Positions 23,804 through 36,120 of a DNA stretch of 64,000 nucleotides are shown here, piece after piece. The translations under genes and the position numbers were made by a program. The DNA lies in the NCBI GenBank assembly GCA_030407005.1, contig JAUDYN010000005.1, positions 3,596,001-3,660,000 on the forward strand, in the 5' to 3' direction. The stretch's first letter is position 1. Every line of letters begins with the position of its first letter. Under the pieces are notes generated by a model. The model worked only from the letters and a program-made list of their open reading frames with translations. It did not search any database and was not told the DNA's origin. This DNA comes from Desarmillaria ectypa. Taxonomy: Eukaryota > Basidiomycota > Agaricomycetes > Agaricales > Physalacriaceae.

Positions 23804-26800
23804 CTACCGAGGGTCGTCCAGAATTCCATACTTGTGCATAAAATGCGACCATCGATCATCGAGCATTGCAGGTTCGCTCATATTGAGGGGTGGATAATCC
23901 GCCTGGGGACTTGAGGTGTTATACAGCAAAGCCTGAGGGCAGGGCGTTTCGTGGAACAAACCGTCCCATCCTGCTGACAAGTCGGCAAACGTCATTTGGT
24001 GTTCTGGGTGATGCAGCAGTGTCTGCAGAGAGGGTGGCAGGTGTCCTGATTCAGATACGGGCGCAACCAGTGGTGGCAGGTTGACGGTAGTCTGGATAGG
24101 TCTTTGGGCGTGAGAAGGTAGATACGGGGGATCCGAGTGGAATCGTTTGGGTGGGGCTGAGAGACCCTGAGGATTCGTGATCGCGTATAGCTCATTAGGT
24201 TCTGTAGGGTGTAACACCGTCGGTCGTCCAGCAAATATCGATATGTCATCTTCAGCACTCGAATCTACGAAACGAAGCACGCCAAAGTCGCGTCGGGTTT
24301 CGCGAGCTTTCTGCAGCATTGGCCCCAGGATAGGCTGTTGGAAAAAAGTCGGCGTTAGATGAGGGCAGCCCTGAGATGAAGAATTGCACTAACCAGTGCC
24401 CGGGCGGCACGTGGGCTGGTCTCAGCAGCGCTCCTAAACATCGTACACGCAGCCTCAAATTCCTCCAGGGCAGTAGGCTCAAGGTTCATATGAGCTCCTC
24501 GGATTGCAATAGTTCCAACTACCACCTATGGGCACAGTGAGGTTACGATAGAGCATATAGGAGGAAGAAAGCCTACCGCTGCTGTAAACGCTAAAGTCCA
24601 TATTCTCCACACCCTAGTGCATAATAACGGCTTTTTCATAAACTGTATGCGCGTGTCCTGCAGAACGACACAAGCACTTTGATACGCCGTGATTACCGAT
24701 TTCGCATGAGGACTTAACAACGGATTTGTGGGATATTCGGTCATTGCTTGTGTGAAGAATGCTCGATGGAGGAAGAGCAGCACTGCATCAAGGTATATGT
24801 CAACATGAAACGATCACAGATACGTTGTCTGTAGGAACTTACTTAGCTCCTTATAATGAGAACGTACAAAAATTCTCATCGACAAGGGCGTAGAGTCTTC
24901 CGACATGATCTCGGATGGACGCGGTGAAGCGAACTCCCGGATTTTTTGGTCTAGCTCGAGTATGCTCTCATAGGACGGGGGCTTTACGGCCAAACTGGCC
25001 TTTACGACATGTACAAGGCATTCGCGACTCGCCTTAAATCCCCAAATGCCAACTACAAAGAAGCTTCATTATATACGGGCATATCCGGGAACAGTTATGC
25101 GACTTACAACCTAAAGGAACCTCTCCGCGTTGAAAGGTATTCTCCTCCTCGGCGGTAGGGATCTTACAATCTATGAATTCGGACAAAATGACGGGCGGAC
25201 GTCCAGTCACTAAGCACTGTTTCGGTACCTGTTCAGTTCCATATACTTCTAAATTGAATGTCATACCTGCCAAAGACTACCGGCGACGAGGTTCCAGAAA
25301 TACACACGCCGGTCGTACGCCTCTTTGCCTTCAAAACCCCACATAGAAGGATCGATATCTGATCAAGGGTGAGCTAAGTTACCAACTTGATTCTAAAGAG
25401 ACAGACATACGACACCCGATCTATACCAAAAGGAATGTTCATTAAATTACAACACATGAATGAATGGGCGGAGAATGAATGACCCACCCTCAACGCAACC
25501 TGAGATGCAAGAGAAAGTAACGCATATGACCGCTCCAGGTTGCTCTCTTTGCCGCTCATGCCATTATATATACTCATCAAATGCAGTACCTTGGTCACAA
25601 TGTAAGTTTTATTGCTAATATTATGGATGATAGAATATACCTTGATAGAAACAATAGATTGCTCTGCCAACACAGGTTGCAACGCCAGCGCTGCCTGTGC
25701 CAGCTTGTAGTAATGTTGAGCTTCCAGATTATACGGCTGTAATTTTAAATCCACCAGGGCCCCAATACCGAGGACAGCCAGCATTAATGCCAAGTCATGC
25801 GGCCCATACTCGATAATCTTGTGCTTATATACGATATAGATCACCTCTTTTATTTGCCGAGCAGAAACGACCTGGAACATCCATGATAAGTGTTCCAGAA
25901 AGATGTTGGAAAGCTCCAGTGCGCGCTCGATGGGCGGCAAGAAGGATTCTATAGAAGACTGTACGCTGGCTATAGGGAGCGTTTGCGGGGTGAAGGGGAA
26001 TGATCGACAGCACATATTTATCTCCGGAGACAGGTAGGACGTGTCGAGTTCGGGAAGAGGACAGGATTGAGCATTTTGCTTCTATAGCAGGCGTTTTGTG
26101 CTGGGCATTGGAGGTAAAAAATGAAGGGCCGCTCACATTAAGTAGGCTCTAAAGATATAGAGGTCAGAGAACTTTTCAGAAGAAAGCCGGTGTATGCTGA
26201 CCTCTGACCCTCCAGATGGTCCAAAGAAACGGTTCCAGCCATCATTGTCGATATAGAGCGTTCCAAGAGCATCTAGTAGCGCTGGGGAATCTCCGTCCTT
26301 TTCTTCTGCTTCCTCTTTCACACTCTTCAGGTTTGAAGGCTCTTCTTCGACTTCCTCGTCCTTGCATTTTACCAAAAGGGGGTGAGGAGTGTCTGAATTG
26401 GCACCATAGACGATAGCTATGGCATCCTCGAGCGAGTGCATGCGGTCCTCTAGTTTCTGCAGCGTGCTTTGGAGGTGTTCAGTCGCGGCCAAGACAAATC
26501 TATATCAGCATTCCCATGAGCTAGAAATAACCAGAGAGCGTTAGAAGTACGGACCTGCTGCCCTGCCCCGGTGGCACCGTTCCTTCCCAGCTTGTTACTG
26601 TCATGCACATTGATAGATAATGGTCGCAGCTTACCATTCGGGCATAACGACGCGCAGCCGCGCTTGAGACATGTCGAACACGGTACCATCCTATCGCATC
26701 GAATCTTCAGGCGACGACATTCTGTGCAACAATGTTGGTTTCTGACGGCGTATCTACATGAACGAGCGGCCTACCTGCACAGGCAATTTCGCCCCTGTTA

Positions 26801-26987
26801 GATTGCCTATGTTAACATACACTCTCAGCTAGGAAGAGACGACGCAGAGGCACCTTATACGCTTGTTAGCCTTGCTGTGGGGTCTTGCCTGGGATATCGC
26901 GACTGCTTCGTCCCCCGGCGTGTGACTGCTGGACTGCCCTGGGGATTTGGACGATTCGCCCTGCTTGTAGGGATGATAACCAGACAT
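23804..26987 (-). CDS. Zn2Cys6 fungal-specific transcription factor
   Basis: Multi-exon minus-strand gene from ATG 26987 (MSGYHPYKQGESSK). Two introns rejoin to give RIRGEIACAECRRLKIRC followed by DRMVPCSTCLKRGCASLC, the CX2CX6CX5CX2CX8C binuclear zinc cluster that binds DNA. A coiled coil follows (HLQSTLQKLEDRMHSLEDAI), then the fungal_trans regulatory domain (DLALMLAVLGIGALVD, QHYYKLAQAAL, ERSYALLSLASQVALRVGH, DRRVYFWNLVAGSLWQ, TGRPPVILSEFIDC). The C-terminal segment PTALEEFEAACTMFRSAAE leads into a disordered tail rich in Pro and His, ending at the stop at 23804. The gene looks complete at roughly 800 residues. Its target pathway cannot be told from the neighbours, since no obvious metabolic cluster adjoins it. 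Confidence 0.88.
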
Positions 26988-28972
26988 CACTGCTCAAGAA
27001 AGGGCAGTGAAAGTAGGAATAGTGTTGTTAAATGTGCCAGAAAGGAAAAGAAAGACGAGTGTGGTGACCAGAAGAGTAGGTGGATTTCATACAGATTCAA
27101 TATAGAAGGTCAAGAAGAAAGTTATCTTATCGTCCCGTAAAAGGCAACAGACTCTCAGCTCCGAACTGTTTTTGCTCGAAAAGGCTCTCGATTTCATTCT
27201 ATTCATGTAGGCAACGTTACATTTCACTCGTTTTTCAAGAAAACTGTACTCTGTCCTCTCAATTTCAGGTAAAACAAGCTTAGGATCTCGACCTGTTTCC
27301 ACGCCCTGCGGTGACCGTTGGAATTTCCATCAGGGCTTTGCTTCTTAAACAAATAAATATTCTATGGAGCATCCACGTATGCCATGCGAGGCACACTCAG
27401 CGCGGCGCTCGTGGATAAGTGACTCTTCGCTGCTGCGGCGCTTGCTGCGATCAAATTTCTGCAAGTGTCGACCCATGAAACACCCTTCCATCCTTCCAAT
27501 TCTGGGCAATCCGGACTCTATTGTGTGTTTAAGGCACCTCAGTCAGCTAGCCTATATCTACGGGTTGATTACATGTAGATGAGAGAAAACTGCGACTTTG
27601 GGCGGAAACCATGCTAATACTGCGGAACTTGTCTGGAAAGACCCTCAGGCGTCAAGCGATGAAAAGGCTGCACGGAATTCTTCGATCGATTCTTTTCTGC
27701 CGCCTAGGGTGACATCGCCAAAATATCCGGCAAATCCACTGTTTTTACCTTGTCTTCCTAGCAGAACCCGGTGGAAGAGTTGGGCTACTTCCCTATGCGG
27801 ATCCCCGAAAGCTGTCGACCGACAATCCTCACTCAGTGCTAGAAAAACGAACGAAGACTTGAATTATCTCCGCAGCCAAACTCCCCCAGCACTAAGCGCC
27901 TACAGCCCTGCGCCACTGCTGCGCGCAGCATGACCTTGGATCTTTTCTCTCATAAGGTCTCGATCCGCGTCATATACATAACCCCAGTCTTTTCATAGAT
28001 GCCAAGACCACGTACAGCCACGGATGGAATGACATCAATGAACTACCGGGCCCGGTGGTGTTCATGGAGTACCCTCCGTATTCGTCAATGCATACATCCG
28101 GCTTGTATGCACAGCCCAATTCTAGGAAGCAGTAGAAGCTTTCCGAGAGGCTCGGATATATAGAGTCGTCCGCATGCATACTGGCACCAGTCGGAAACTC
28201 AGCTTGGATGCCATGGAACGGATACCGACCGACCTTACCACATGAGTTGCTGGTAAGCATGCCGTGGGCCGCGTCTAACGTATCCTTGGCGACGACCCAA
28301 ATGATGCATGTTTCAACTCTGCGTATTTCGTATCCAACATTTCTGGTACAACCAATTGCGTGGGTTCTACGCCAGTTTTGGCTCGGGAGGATGATGGAAG
28401 GACCAAGGAAGCATCCCCTGGATTGTTTTTTCTAGCAAGAGCTTCCGAGAAGATATTGACCAGGACATATGGTATGGATAGAGTTAGAATTAATGACCCT
28501 TTCCTAAAACGCTACAAGTATCTATACTCTCCTCCGGCATGCCGCCATTCGGTGCCGTCGTCACGTCGATTGAGTCCATTAGAGTAACCCACCAGCGGTT
28601 TCATGAGTCGACCTGGTGCTATCAAAGATATCTCTTGATAACTGAAAGGGAAAGACGATCTTACGTTGCGAAATTACCAATTTGTTGCAAATCCTTGCGA
28701 CTTTGGGATGTGAGCATGAGGAGGAGCCTACCCAATGTGGCAGTGCTTTCTTGCCGTCAAGCCGACACTTACATCAGCAACCCAAGAAAAAACTGCACAC
28801 AAGCGCCCACAAGTCTACACGCACCGTGCTCCTTGGTCTCCATAGTCGTCCTCCAGCGAGCGCGTTATGCGACGTTAAAGCCTTTAAATACGTATGTCTC
28901 CACACTCTCTATCTATCTCATACATGTGGTGAAGCGAATACCAGAATTCAAACACAACGCTCAAAGGTTGCC
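26988..28972. other. Stretch with possible degenerate minus-strand gene
   Basis: No gene is firmly supported. On the minus strand from 28590 to 27970 three pieces look coding: MDSIDVTTAPNGG, a hydrophobic piece SLILTLSIPYVLVNIFSEAL, and a cysteine-containing piece ESFYCFLELGCAYKPDVC. They sit in different frames and I found no splice pattern that joins them convincingly. The rest holds only short frames. The last 100 bases are the JIP5 promoter. Confidence 0.3.
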
Positions 28973-30610
28973 ATGCCCGACGTCTCTGTTGGTTCACAGA
29001 TATTCGACATTGTATTCCACCCTACGCATTGCACTGCATATGCTGCACTTCTATCTGGCCAGGTCAAGGCTATCTCGTATGACCATCAAGGGCGAAGCAA
29101 GGAATCATTCTCCGTCTCGGTTTCTCAACGGTCTTGTCGCGGAATCAGCATAAACGGAGACGGGTCCAATATATACGTCGTAGGAAAGGGGAAGGCTCTG
29201 CAGTTCGTTACTTGACTGCTACCGGTTCCTGTTCTAATACTGACAGGTGCCTAGTACAATCGACACTGGGACCGGGAAATACGCCCAGACGCGAGCCAAA
29301 GCCCACGAGCAAGTGTTTTCCTCTTTTGCCCATTTCATCCAGACCATGACATCTCTATCTCTAAAGGGCCCCCATCAATCGCGTACGACATTTGACATCA
29401 TGGCTGTTGTCCACAGGAGACGACGACGGAGTTATCAAGGTCGGGGCACATCGCGACCTATCTCGAGACGGGTATAATCTCATTAATAGCCGACAGCTCT
29501 GGGATCCACGACAGAAAGAGACCATTCGGAAGTACACGCATCATTTCGATTACATTACGGATTTCCTGTGGTTGGACGATAAGAAACAGTTGGTGGCTAC
29601 GAGGTGCGCGACAGGGCGGGATGTACATGTGTGTGGCGTGCTGAGATTGTGTTTAGTGGTGATGGAACGCTGTCAGTTATGGACGTCCGGTCGAAAAATA
29701 CTAAACCCTTAGCGCAGTCGGAGGATCAAGAAGATGAACTCCTGTCCATTGTCGCAATCAAAGGGTATGTCAGCGTTTGAAATATTGTGGGTAAACTCAA
29801 GCTGGATTTCTCCATAAGGTATACCAAATTTGTTGTAGGCACACAAATTGGGGTTCTCTCTATCTTCAATCGAAGTAGCGGGTGGGGTGATTGCGTTGAC
29901 CGTATTCCGGGGTAATGAAGATTCTCTGACCCGATGATTTCTTGTCCCTTTTAACCTCAGTTCATATTCACAGGCACCCTCATTCTGTTGACACGCTATG
30001 CGCTTTATCTGAATCATTCACGGACGTTGATGCCACCAGCACGATCCTAACAGGGTCATCCGATGGCTTCGTACGCGCAGTCCAGATATTTCCGACGAAA
30101 TTGCTGGGTGTTGTGGCGGACCATGGGGAATGGCCCATTGAGAAGGTCGCTATTGGCGATGGACAAGATTTCTTGGATCTAGAGGGCGAAGAAAAGAAGA
30201 TAACGGCGGTGGCGAATAACGGAGACGATGATGATGAAAAATTACCCGATGCCCGGTGGTGGGTTGGAAGTGTTGGCCATGACGAAACGCTGAAGCTAAC
30301 CAGCTTGCGGGGCTTTTTCAATGGAGAAAATGGAGAAAATGATGAAGCAGAAGGAGATAGAGATGGAACATCTGAAGGCAATGACGTTGGGTCTGCTGAA
30401 GAAGATGAGGAAGAAGCAGTCAACAGTGGCGCAGATAATGAGGCCAAACATTCTGGCTCCGAGGATGATGGTGATGATTCAGATTCAGATTCTCCAGCTC
30501 CACAGAAAAAGAGAAAACGGAAAACGGAGAAAAATCCGTTGATGGTGGTGAAGCGTAAGAAAGGGAGGAACGAGGTCGAGGTCGAGGGCCGCTTCTTCGA
30601 TGATCTGTGA
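28973..30610 (+). CDS. JIP5: WD-repeat protein JIP5 (WDR55 homolog), ribosome biogenesis
   Basis: About seven exons from ATG 28973 (MPDVSVGSQIFDIVFHPTH). WD-repeat pieces read in order: GISINGDGSNIYVVG, APINRVRHLTSWLLSTGDDDG, VIKLWDPRQ, DYITDFLWLDD, SGDGTLSVMDVRS, TKFVVGTQIGVLSIF, HPHSVDTLCAL, ILTGSSDGFVRAV and WWVGSVGHDETLKLT. The C-terminus is acidic, then basic (KKRKRKTEK, KRKKGR) and ends GRFFDDL, a typical nucleolar tail of this family. Homologs act in pre-rRNA processing and large-subunit maturation in the nucleolus. The second intron (29309-29366) fits frame only if it starts with GC (GCAAGT), a GC-AG intron. The join near 29205-29263 is the least certain. Confidence 0.85.
29309..29366 (+). 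other. GC-AG intron in JIP5
   Basis: The GT donor one base later in this region breaks the frame, whereas GCAAGT to CTAAAG restores the family sequence (AHE/APINRVRHL). GC-AG introns are a known minor class spliced by the major spliceosome; here the assignment rests on frame and conservation only. Confidence 0.6.
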
Positions 30611-31416
30611 GGCTGAGGTAGATTTTGTTTTGGGGTTGCACCGCGTTTTTCTGACAGGATAATTTTAGGTATGTATATGACTGGGTGCAATAAAGGGACG
30701 AGATTCGGACGGATGCCGGTCAGGTTGGATGTGTCATACCTGTGGTGCACGTTTGAATGGTGACGATCTTGCGTCGCTGCTGACAACGAGATGTATAATA
30801 GGAAGAGATAAGACGTTTCACTGACAGGGCCGTCGCATCCAAGGGCAGTAAAAAGATTTCAGGAAGAGGTCGTTCCGCCTATGCTGGATCAAGTACTCTG
30901 GGCAGTTCAACGTCGGCGCTCTGCTTTTCTTTGACCCAAGACGGTCATGGTCGGCGGAAGTCAAACTGTTCCTTGAATCAAGGGAGATACATGTACCGAT
31001 ATACGGATGATTGGACCTTCGACCAAGGACATTACAATCTGATCATCAACCTGTTGTGAAGCCTTCTGCCTTCAATAGAAAGATATTTATCTGTAAAGGC
31101 GAACACCGAAGGTTTGTACATGTGGAATCAACATTTATTAAGGTAGTCAGGTTCTGTTGATGATCTTCGGTCCATATGGACCGTGAAAGATCATGCATAT
31201 TTTTGGGAACTTGATGCGCTGCTGATGCGCCTCTGGCAGCGAGCACAAGTGAAGAAATTCTGGTAGAATATTGGCTGATAGTTATGCCTATATGGATTTC
31301 TGTGGTGGAAAAATGTTCACATGGTCGCGTGTGCCACAGGTATCCATTTAGGGAAAGCGAGCCGGCGCATGACCGTACCGGAGCTTGAGTAGCTACCACC
31401 AGCACCGTCGACCGCC
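30611..31416. other. Intergenic stretch between JIP5 and ALDH7
   Basis: No supported gene. A 119-codon minus-strand frame at 31046-31405 has no recognisable domain and overlaps the ALDH promoter, so I leave it out. Confidence 0.45.
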
Positions 31417-33836
31417 ATGATATCCAAGCTGTTACCTCTAGGCGTACGTTATTTTACTTCTGGATAAGCTCGCCTTAACGACAAACAGATTCGCCTGGAA
31501 CGGACCGTTCGAACAGGCACCACGGCCCGCTTGCTGTCCACCAGGGCATCACGAATCCTGTCTTCACTCGGCATTTCAACGACGAGCACAGAGGTGCCAG
31601 GCGTCTACGACGGGGAATGGAAGGGCTCCGGCGAGATCCTCACGTCGGTGTGTCCGACGACGGGCGAGGTGCTAGCACGCGTTAAATCCGTGAGTATCAT
31701 GCCGCGATGATGGGTTCCACCTGCCAGACAGACCCTCAGGCATCACCAGAAGACCTTCGTGAGACCCTCGCCAAGGCTCGCGATGCATATAAGTTGTTTC
31801 GAAGCAAGTTCAATTATATTTATTACACGCGTCCTGAAGCCTGATTTCCGAGCCGTTTCAGATGTGCCTGCCCCGCGTCGAGGAGAGATAATTCGTCAAA
31901 TCCGAGAAGCCCTTGCTGCAAAGGTGCGCCAGTCATGAAACAGTAGAAGCTCTTCCAAGTATGCCGACGGCACTATATACCTTCAGCGCGTAGAGCTTGG
32001 GGCACTGGTGTCTCTGGAGATGGGAAAGATCAAAACCGAGGGCGTAGGAGAGGTACAGGAATTCATCGACATCGTACGCGCTTATTTTTGTCTCCTCCTG
32101 TGTTCCTACTAATGAATTATCAATGTAGTGCGATTATGCAGTGGGCCTTTCCAGGATGATGAGTGGTCGTGTGGTTGCATCAGAGCGTGTAGGCCATTCT
32201 ATCTTAGAAGGTTTGACTTCTTGATACTCCTCTTTATGGCTAGGTCTAATGTTCTCGTGTTTCAGTACCAAATCCGTTGGGTGTTATTGGAATCTTGACA
32301 GCATTTAATTTCCCTGTGGCTGTCTACGGCTGGTACGTGATTGGTTTCGTCATATATAGCAGCTAACCGCTTTCCGACCACATCGATTGGTTAGGAATCT
32401 GTCCCTTTCTTTGGCTGCTGGAAACGCTACCGTTTGGAAACCTTCTCATACTACGCCATTGTGCGCCATTGCCGTAACCACAATTATAAGCAAGGTTTTG
32501 GAGCGCAACGGGATCAGCGGCGCCGTTGCAGGCCTAGTAACTGGGGGAAAGGGTATCGGCGAAGGAATCGTGGCAAACTCCGGGGTGGATCTTGGTACGT
32601 TTAATACCACTGAGTAAGCATACCGACTTATGTCCTGGGTCAGTGTCTTTCACCGGTAGTGAACGTGTCGGCCGCTCTGTAGGCCAGAATGTGAGTGCAA
32701 GGTTTGGAAAAACCATACTGGAATTAGGTGGTAACAATGGTACGCGTGTCAATTATGATGAAGCGTGAACGGCGTCGTTAACGATAGCACCCTTTCTGTT
32801 CATCAAGCCTCGATCGTTATGGACGATGCAGATTTAAATATGGCTGTGCCGTCGGTCTTCTTTGGTGCTGTCGGTACGGCAGGACAACGTTGCACGTCTA
32901 CTCGAAGGCTTTATCTTCAGCGTAATATCGCAGACGAGTTTTTGCAGCGGCTTTTGAAGGCCTATGGATCCGTCAAGCCTGCGGACCCCTTGGTTGACAC
33001 GACTCTTCTTGGTCCTCTGCACACGTCCAACGCAGTCAACGTCTATGAGAATACTATTGAATACCTCCGCTCCATTGATGCTGAAATTCTCACTGGTGGC
33101 ATCCGATACAACGAAGCCCCTCTTGACAAAGGCAACTTTGTACAGCCCGCTATCGCAATACCTAAATCAGTGGATACCAGGGACAAGATTTGGTGTACCG
33201 AAACTTTTGCCCCCATCCTTAACGTTGCGATTTTCGATCATCTTGATCAAGCTATCGAGTGGAATAATGCGGTGCCTCAAGTTCTGTCGCCCTTTTTCAT
33301 TTTATTATTCAATTTAATCTCATTTTTCTCCAAATGTCCAGGGCCTTTCCAGTAGTCTCTGGACCCGCGATCTCCGGAATGCGGGGCAATGGATCGGACC
33401 AAATGGATCAGATGCGGGCATTGTAAATGTACGTCGACTGTCCCCGTCTGTCGGGGACCTTGTTATGATAGTCTATTTCTTACAGATAAATGTCGGGAAC
33501 TCTGGAGCTGAAATCTCGGCCGCTTTCGGGGGCAACAAGGTGAAGATGGCCGAATATTGAATTGACATACCGTTGACGTACGCCCGCTTTCCTTTTCAGA
33601 GCACCGGATGGTGAGTGGTTTCGTATCAGCTTGGGATCATACCCCCCGCAAACTTACTCTAACCTGACAGGGGTCGTGAGTCCGGTGGCGATGCCTGGAA
33701 ACAGTATGTGCGCTGGAGCGCGTGCACTAGTACGGAACACTTTCTTGCGCAGTTTTGCATTCACCAACTCTATTTATTGCCAGTTAACTTCTCCAATGAG
33801 GCACCACTAGCACAAGGCGTAACTTTTGCTGCGTGA
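31417..33836 (+). CDS. Mitochondrial aldehyde dehydrogenase, ALDH7 (antiquitin) type
   Basis: A many-exon gene from ATG 31417. The N-terminus is rich in Arg, Leu, Ser and Thr ([20 protein letters not shown]), fitting a mitochondrial presequence. ALDH marks follow: [20 protein letters not shown], the substrate and NAD region [50 protein letters not shown], the general-base ILELGGNN and the catalytic cysteine in GQRCTSTRR. The end [20 protein letters not shown] plus [13 protein letters not shown] is diagnostic for ALDH7. Members oxidise alpha-aminoadipic semialdehyde and related aldehydes with NAD(+), in lysine catabolism and aldehyde detoxification. Stop at 33834-33836. No lesion seen, and the length (about 530 codons) is as expected. 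Confidence 0.9.
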
Positions 33837-34456
33837 GTTTAAAGCGAAGATCATTTTGTAGGATCTAGTTTAAGGTCCACCCTTGTGATTTGATTTTTGT
33901 GAGAAGTTAAACAGACGTGGTTAGGTGGGGCGAAAGCCATTGGAATGCGGAAGCGAAGCTATTCTACGGGCGCTTCCTTCCCCTTGCGTTTGATCCGAAA
34001 GCTCGACATCAGTACTTTCCACTTGCTTTTTACCCCGTGTCACTGAAGTGCCCCTCTGTTACAATGGAAATTGTAACGTGGTATGGATCATTCTTAACTG
34101 TTCATCAACGACATGGACGGATAAGGGCATCCGTCATCATCCGTGTGAATAGGCCGGCCTCCATCAACTGTGCCCTTTTTTAGATTTTCCTCCGAACCTT
34201 TTGACCCGTCGTATCCAAGGTTTAGTGACGAATTGTCCGACTGATTGAATGAGTCGCATCATTTTTTTGGCAGTGCTGTAAACGAGCCATCAATACATCA
34301 CCACCTAAATTGATCCCGACCTTATAAGTTGGCGAAGTAGTCTTCTGCAACTCGATATCTTGCGCCCGGTCCAACTGCATCGCAGCATTGTGATTGCGCC
34401 GATAGCTTTTTTCCTACGTCTCGCCCTCAATTCATCCCACACTCGAGAATCTAATT
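33837..34456. other. Intergenic stretch, no supported gene
   Basis: Holds the ALDH 3' UTR and the upstream region of the gene at 34457. The 88-codon frame at 33917-34183 has no supporting signal. Confidence 0.45.
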
Positions 34457-36120
34457 ATGGCTACCGTCGACGATTTGCCTTGGCCTGAGCTTGGAAATGT
34501 CTCCCGTGGCGCGACGAGGGGGAATCAAGGGCAAAAAGGCGTCCTTGGGCCTCCAGATCGTGAAGGCCGATGCAATTTGCAGCTACGGGTGCAACCCGGA
34601 GTGCTGGCGGTGCGTCTTAACCGTCAGGCCAGCGACTGGTATCGGATTCTGGACTGCGAGGTTAATCGTGCTCTCAAGTTGACCAAAACATATTGGCGAA
34701 AGGCCAGGAGACGGCAGGACTACAATGCACGTGCTGACCAGGACCACATGGAGCTGCACGAATGGCTCCAGCAGCTCAAAGACAAGACCATGTCACACCT
34801 GGAACTCTTGATGCAAAAGGGCGACATTCAGGGACCCCCATACGTTATGGCCGATGACATCGAGCTAACGTTCCTGCGCAAATTCATTGAACGCCATGCC
34901 GCAGGTATACCTCACAACCCTCGTCTGCGTAACTCTATGGGCGAGAATGGGTACACGATCCGCGACGATCACTCAGTGGATTCAGGGTCACCCGCTTCCG
35001 ACCACAGCTACGGGGACCACAAAATGCGAACAGCAGGCATAGGTGAGCAAAATTTACTTCCCCACCATTACCAATTGTACGACCCTTACCTTGTTATAGA
35101 TGTCTCGGATGTGTCGAGCAGCTTTATGGTTTCATCACGAAATTCCCAGTCACCGTCCCTTCGCAATCCTGAAACGTTGGCGCAGGAAGCGAGTACATCG
35201 AGTATGTATGTTTCCCTCCCCTGAATCCAAGATCTGATTGAATGAATAGAACAAGCGCTCCTCTTGTCCCGCGCTGCTCTTTCTAGGACCCAAAAGGAAA
35301 CTCAAGATGCATTTCTTCGATACACTGCGTGTCTTGATGCTGAACGTCAAGCTCGACAGTCCGTTGCTGCTGCAGAAAAGCGCAGAGATGATATCAGTAA
35401 GAAAGACTGCTCATGTGCTTTTTCATCATCATTAACTTTGTCTATATGTTTAGTGGGTGCTCTTCTTTCAATGAATCAGGGTGCAGGTGAGCTAAATTTT
35501 CGGACTTTGCCTGTCCTCTATCTGATGATGATCAATCAGTCGACCAACAATCGAGACACTCCTCTTTATCCCTCGACGAAAGTCAAAGGTACCATGCAGA
35601 GGTATGTTATCTATCGATCATCACTCGGACTAACTAAATATATTCGAATTCACAGGCAGTCTCTCGTGCTAGTGCAAAATTAGACTGGACGGAAACTGAT
35701 GCACAAGCAGTCTACGGAACTGAGCCTATGACTCAGCTCGAGGTAAGCGCATCGTTCTGTCTTGGCTATATCCGTGCCTGATTATTGCCTATGCAACTCC
35801 CAGGATCCCTCAAACCGGATGGTCCGTAAACATTCACGGACGTGGGACAATACGCCACTGCAACCAGGTGGGCTTATTTCCTTTGTGTCGGCCGTCAGGT
35901 TTGGTCTCAATGACTTCCAGTAGACGGCCAATACAACTGCGAAGTACTTGCGCGTGATTTCGTGTGGTTTGGTCGTTGTTCTGACCCTCGTTGTGAACAG
36001 GATATATCCGCTATGCCCCCACGGAAGAGAATGAACGTCAGCACGGGTATGATGACGGGGTTCGACATGCTGAACAGTGCGGCAATGCAGGTCCAACCAC
36101 AGAATATGACATTACCATGA
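34457..36120 (+). CDS. Unrecognised multi-exon gene with helical, charged N-terminal domain
   Basis: Exon 1 runs from ATG 34457 to about 35042. It encodes a Trp/Arg/Lys-rich helical region (LKLTKTYWRKARRRQDYNAR, MELHEWLQQLKDKTMSHLEL). An intron joins to DVSDVSSSFMVSSRN, another (donor near 35203) to QALLLSRAALSRTQKETQDA, an Ala/Arg-rich coiled-coil-like stretch. Further small exons lead to KLDWTETDAQAVYGTEP and, after one more intron, to a last exon ending RMNVSTGMMTGFDMLNSA and the stop at 36118-36120. The final exon has CSDPRCEQD, a possible metal site. I do not recognise the family. In-phase introns and the long open first exon make it a real gene. The middle exon borders are uncertain. 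Confidence 0.6.

Noticed and set aside
29980..30786. 268-codon minus-strand frame
   Set aside because: Antisense to the JIP5 acidic/basic tail; Ser-rich shadow.
31417..36120. Biosynthetic cluster around ALDH7
   Set aside because: Neighbours are JIP5 and an unknown gene; no synthase, transporter or regulator set adjoins.
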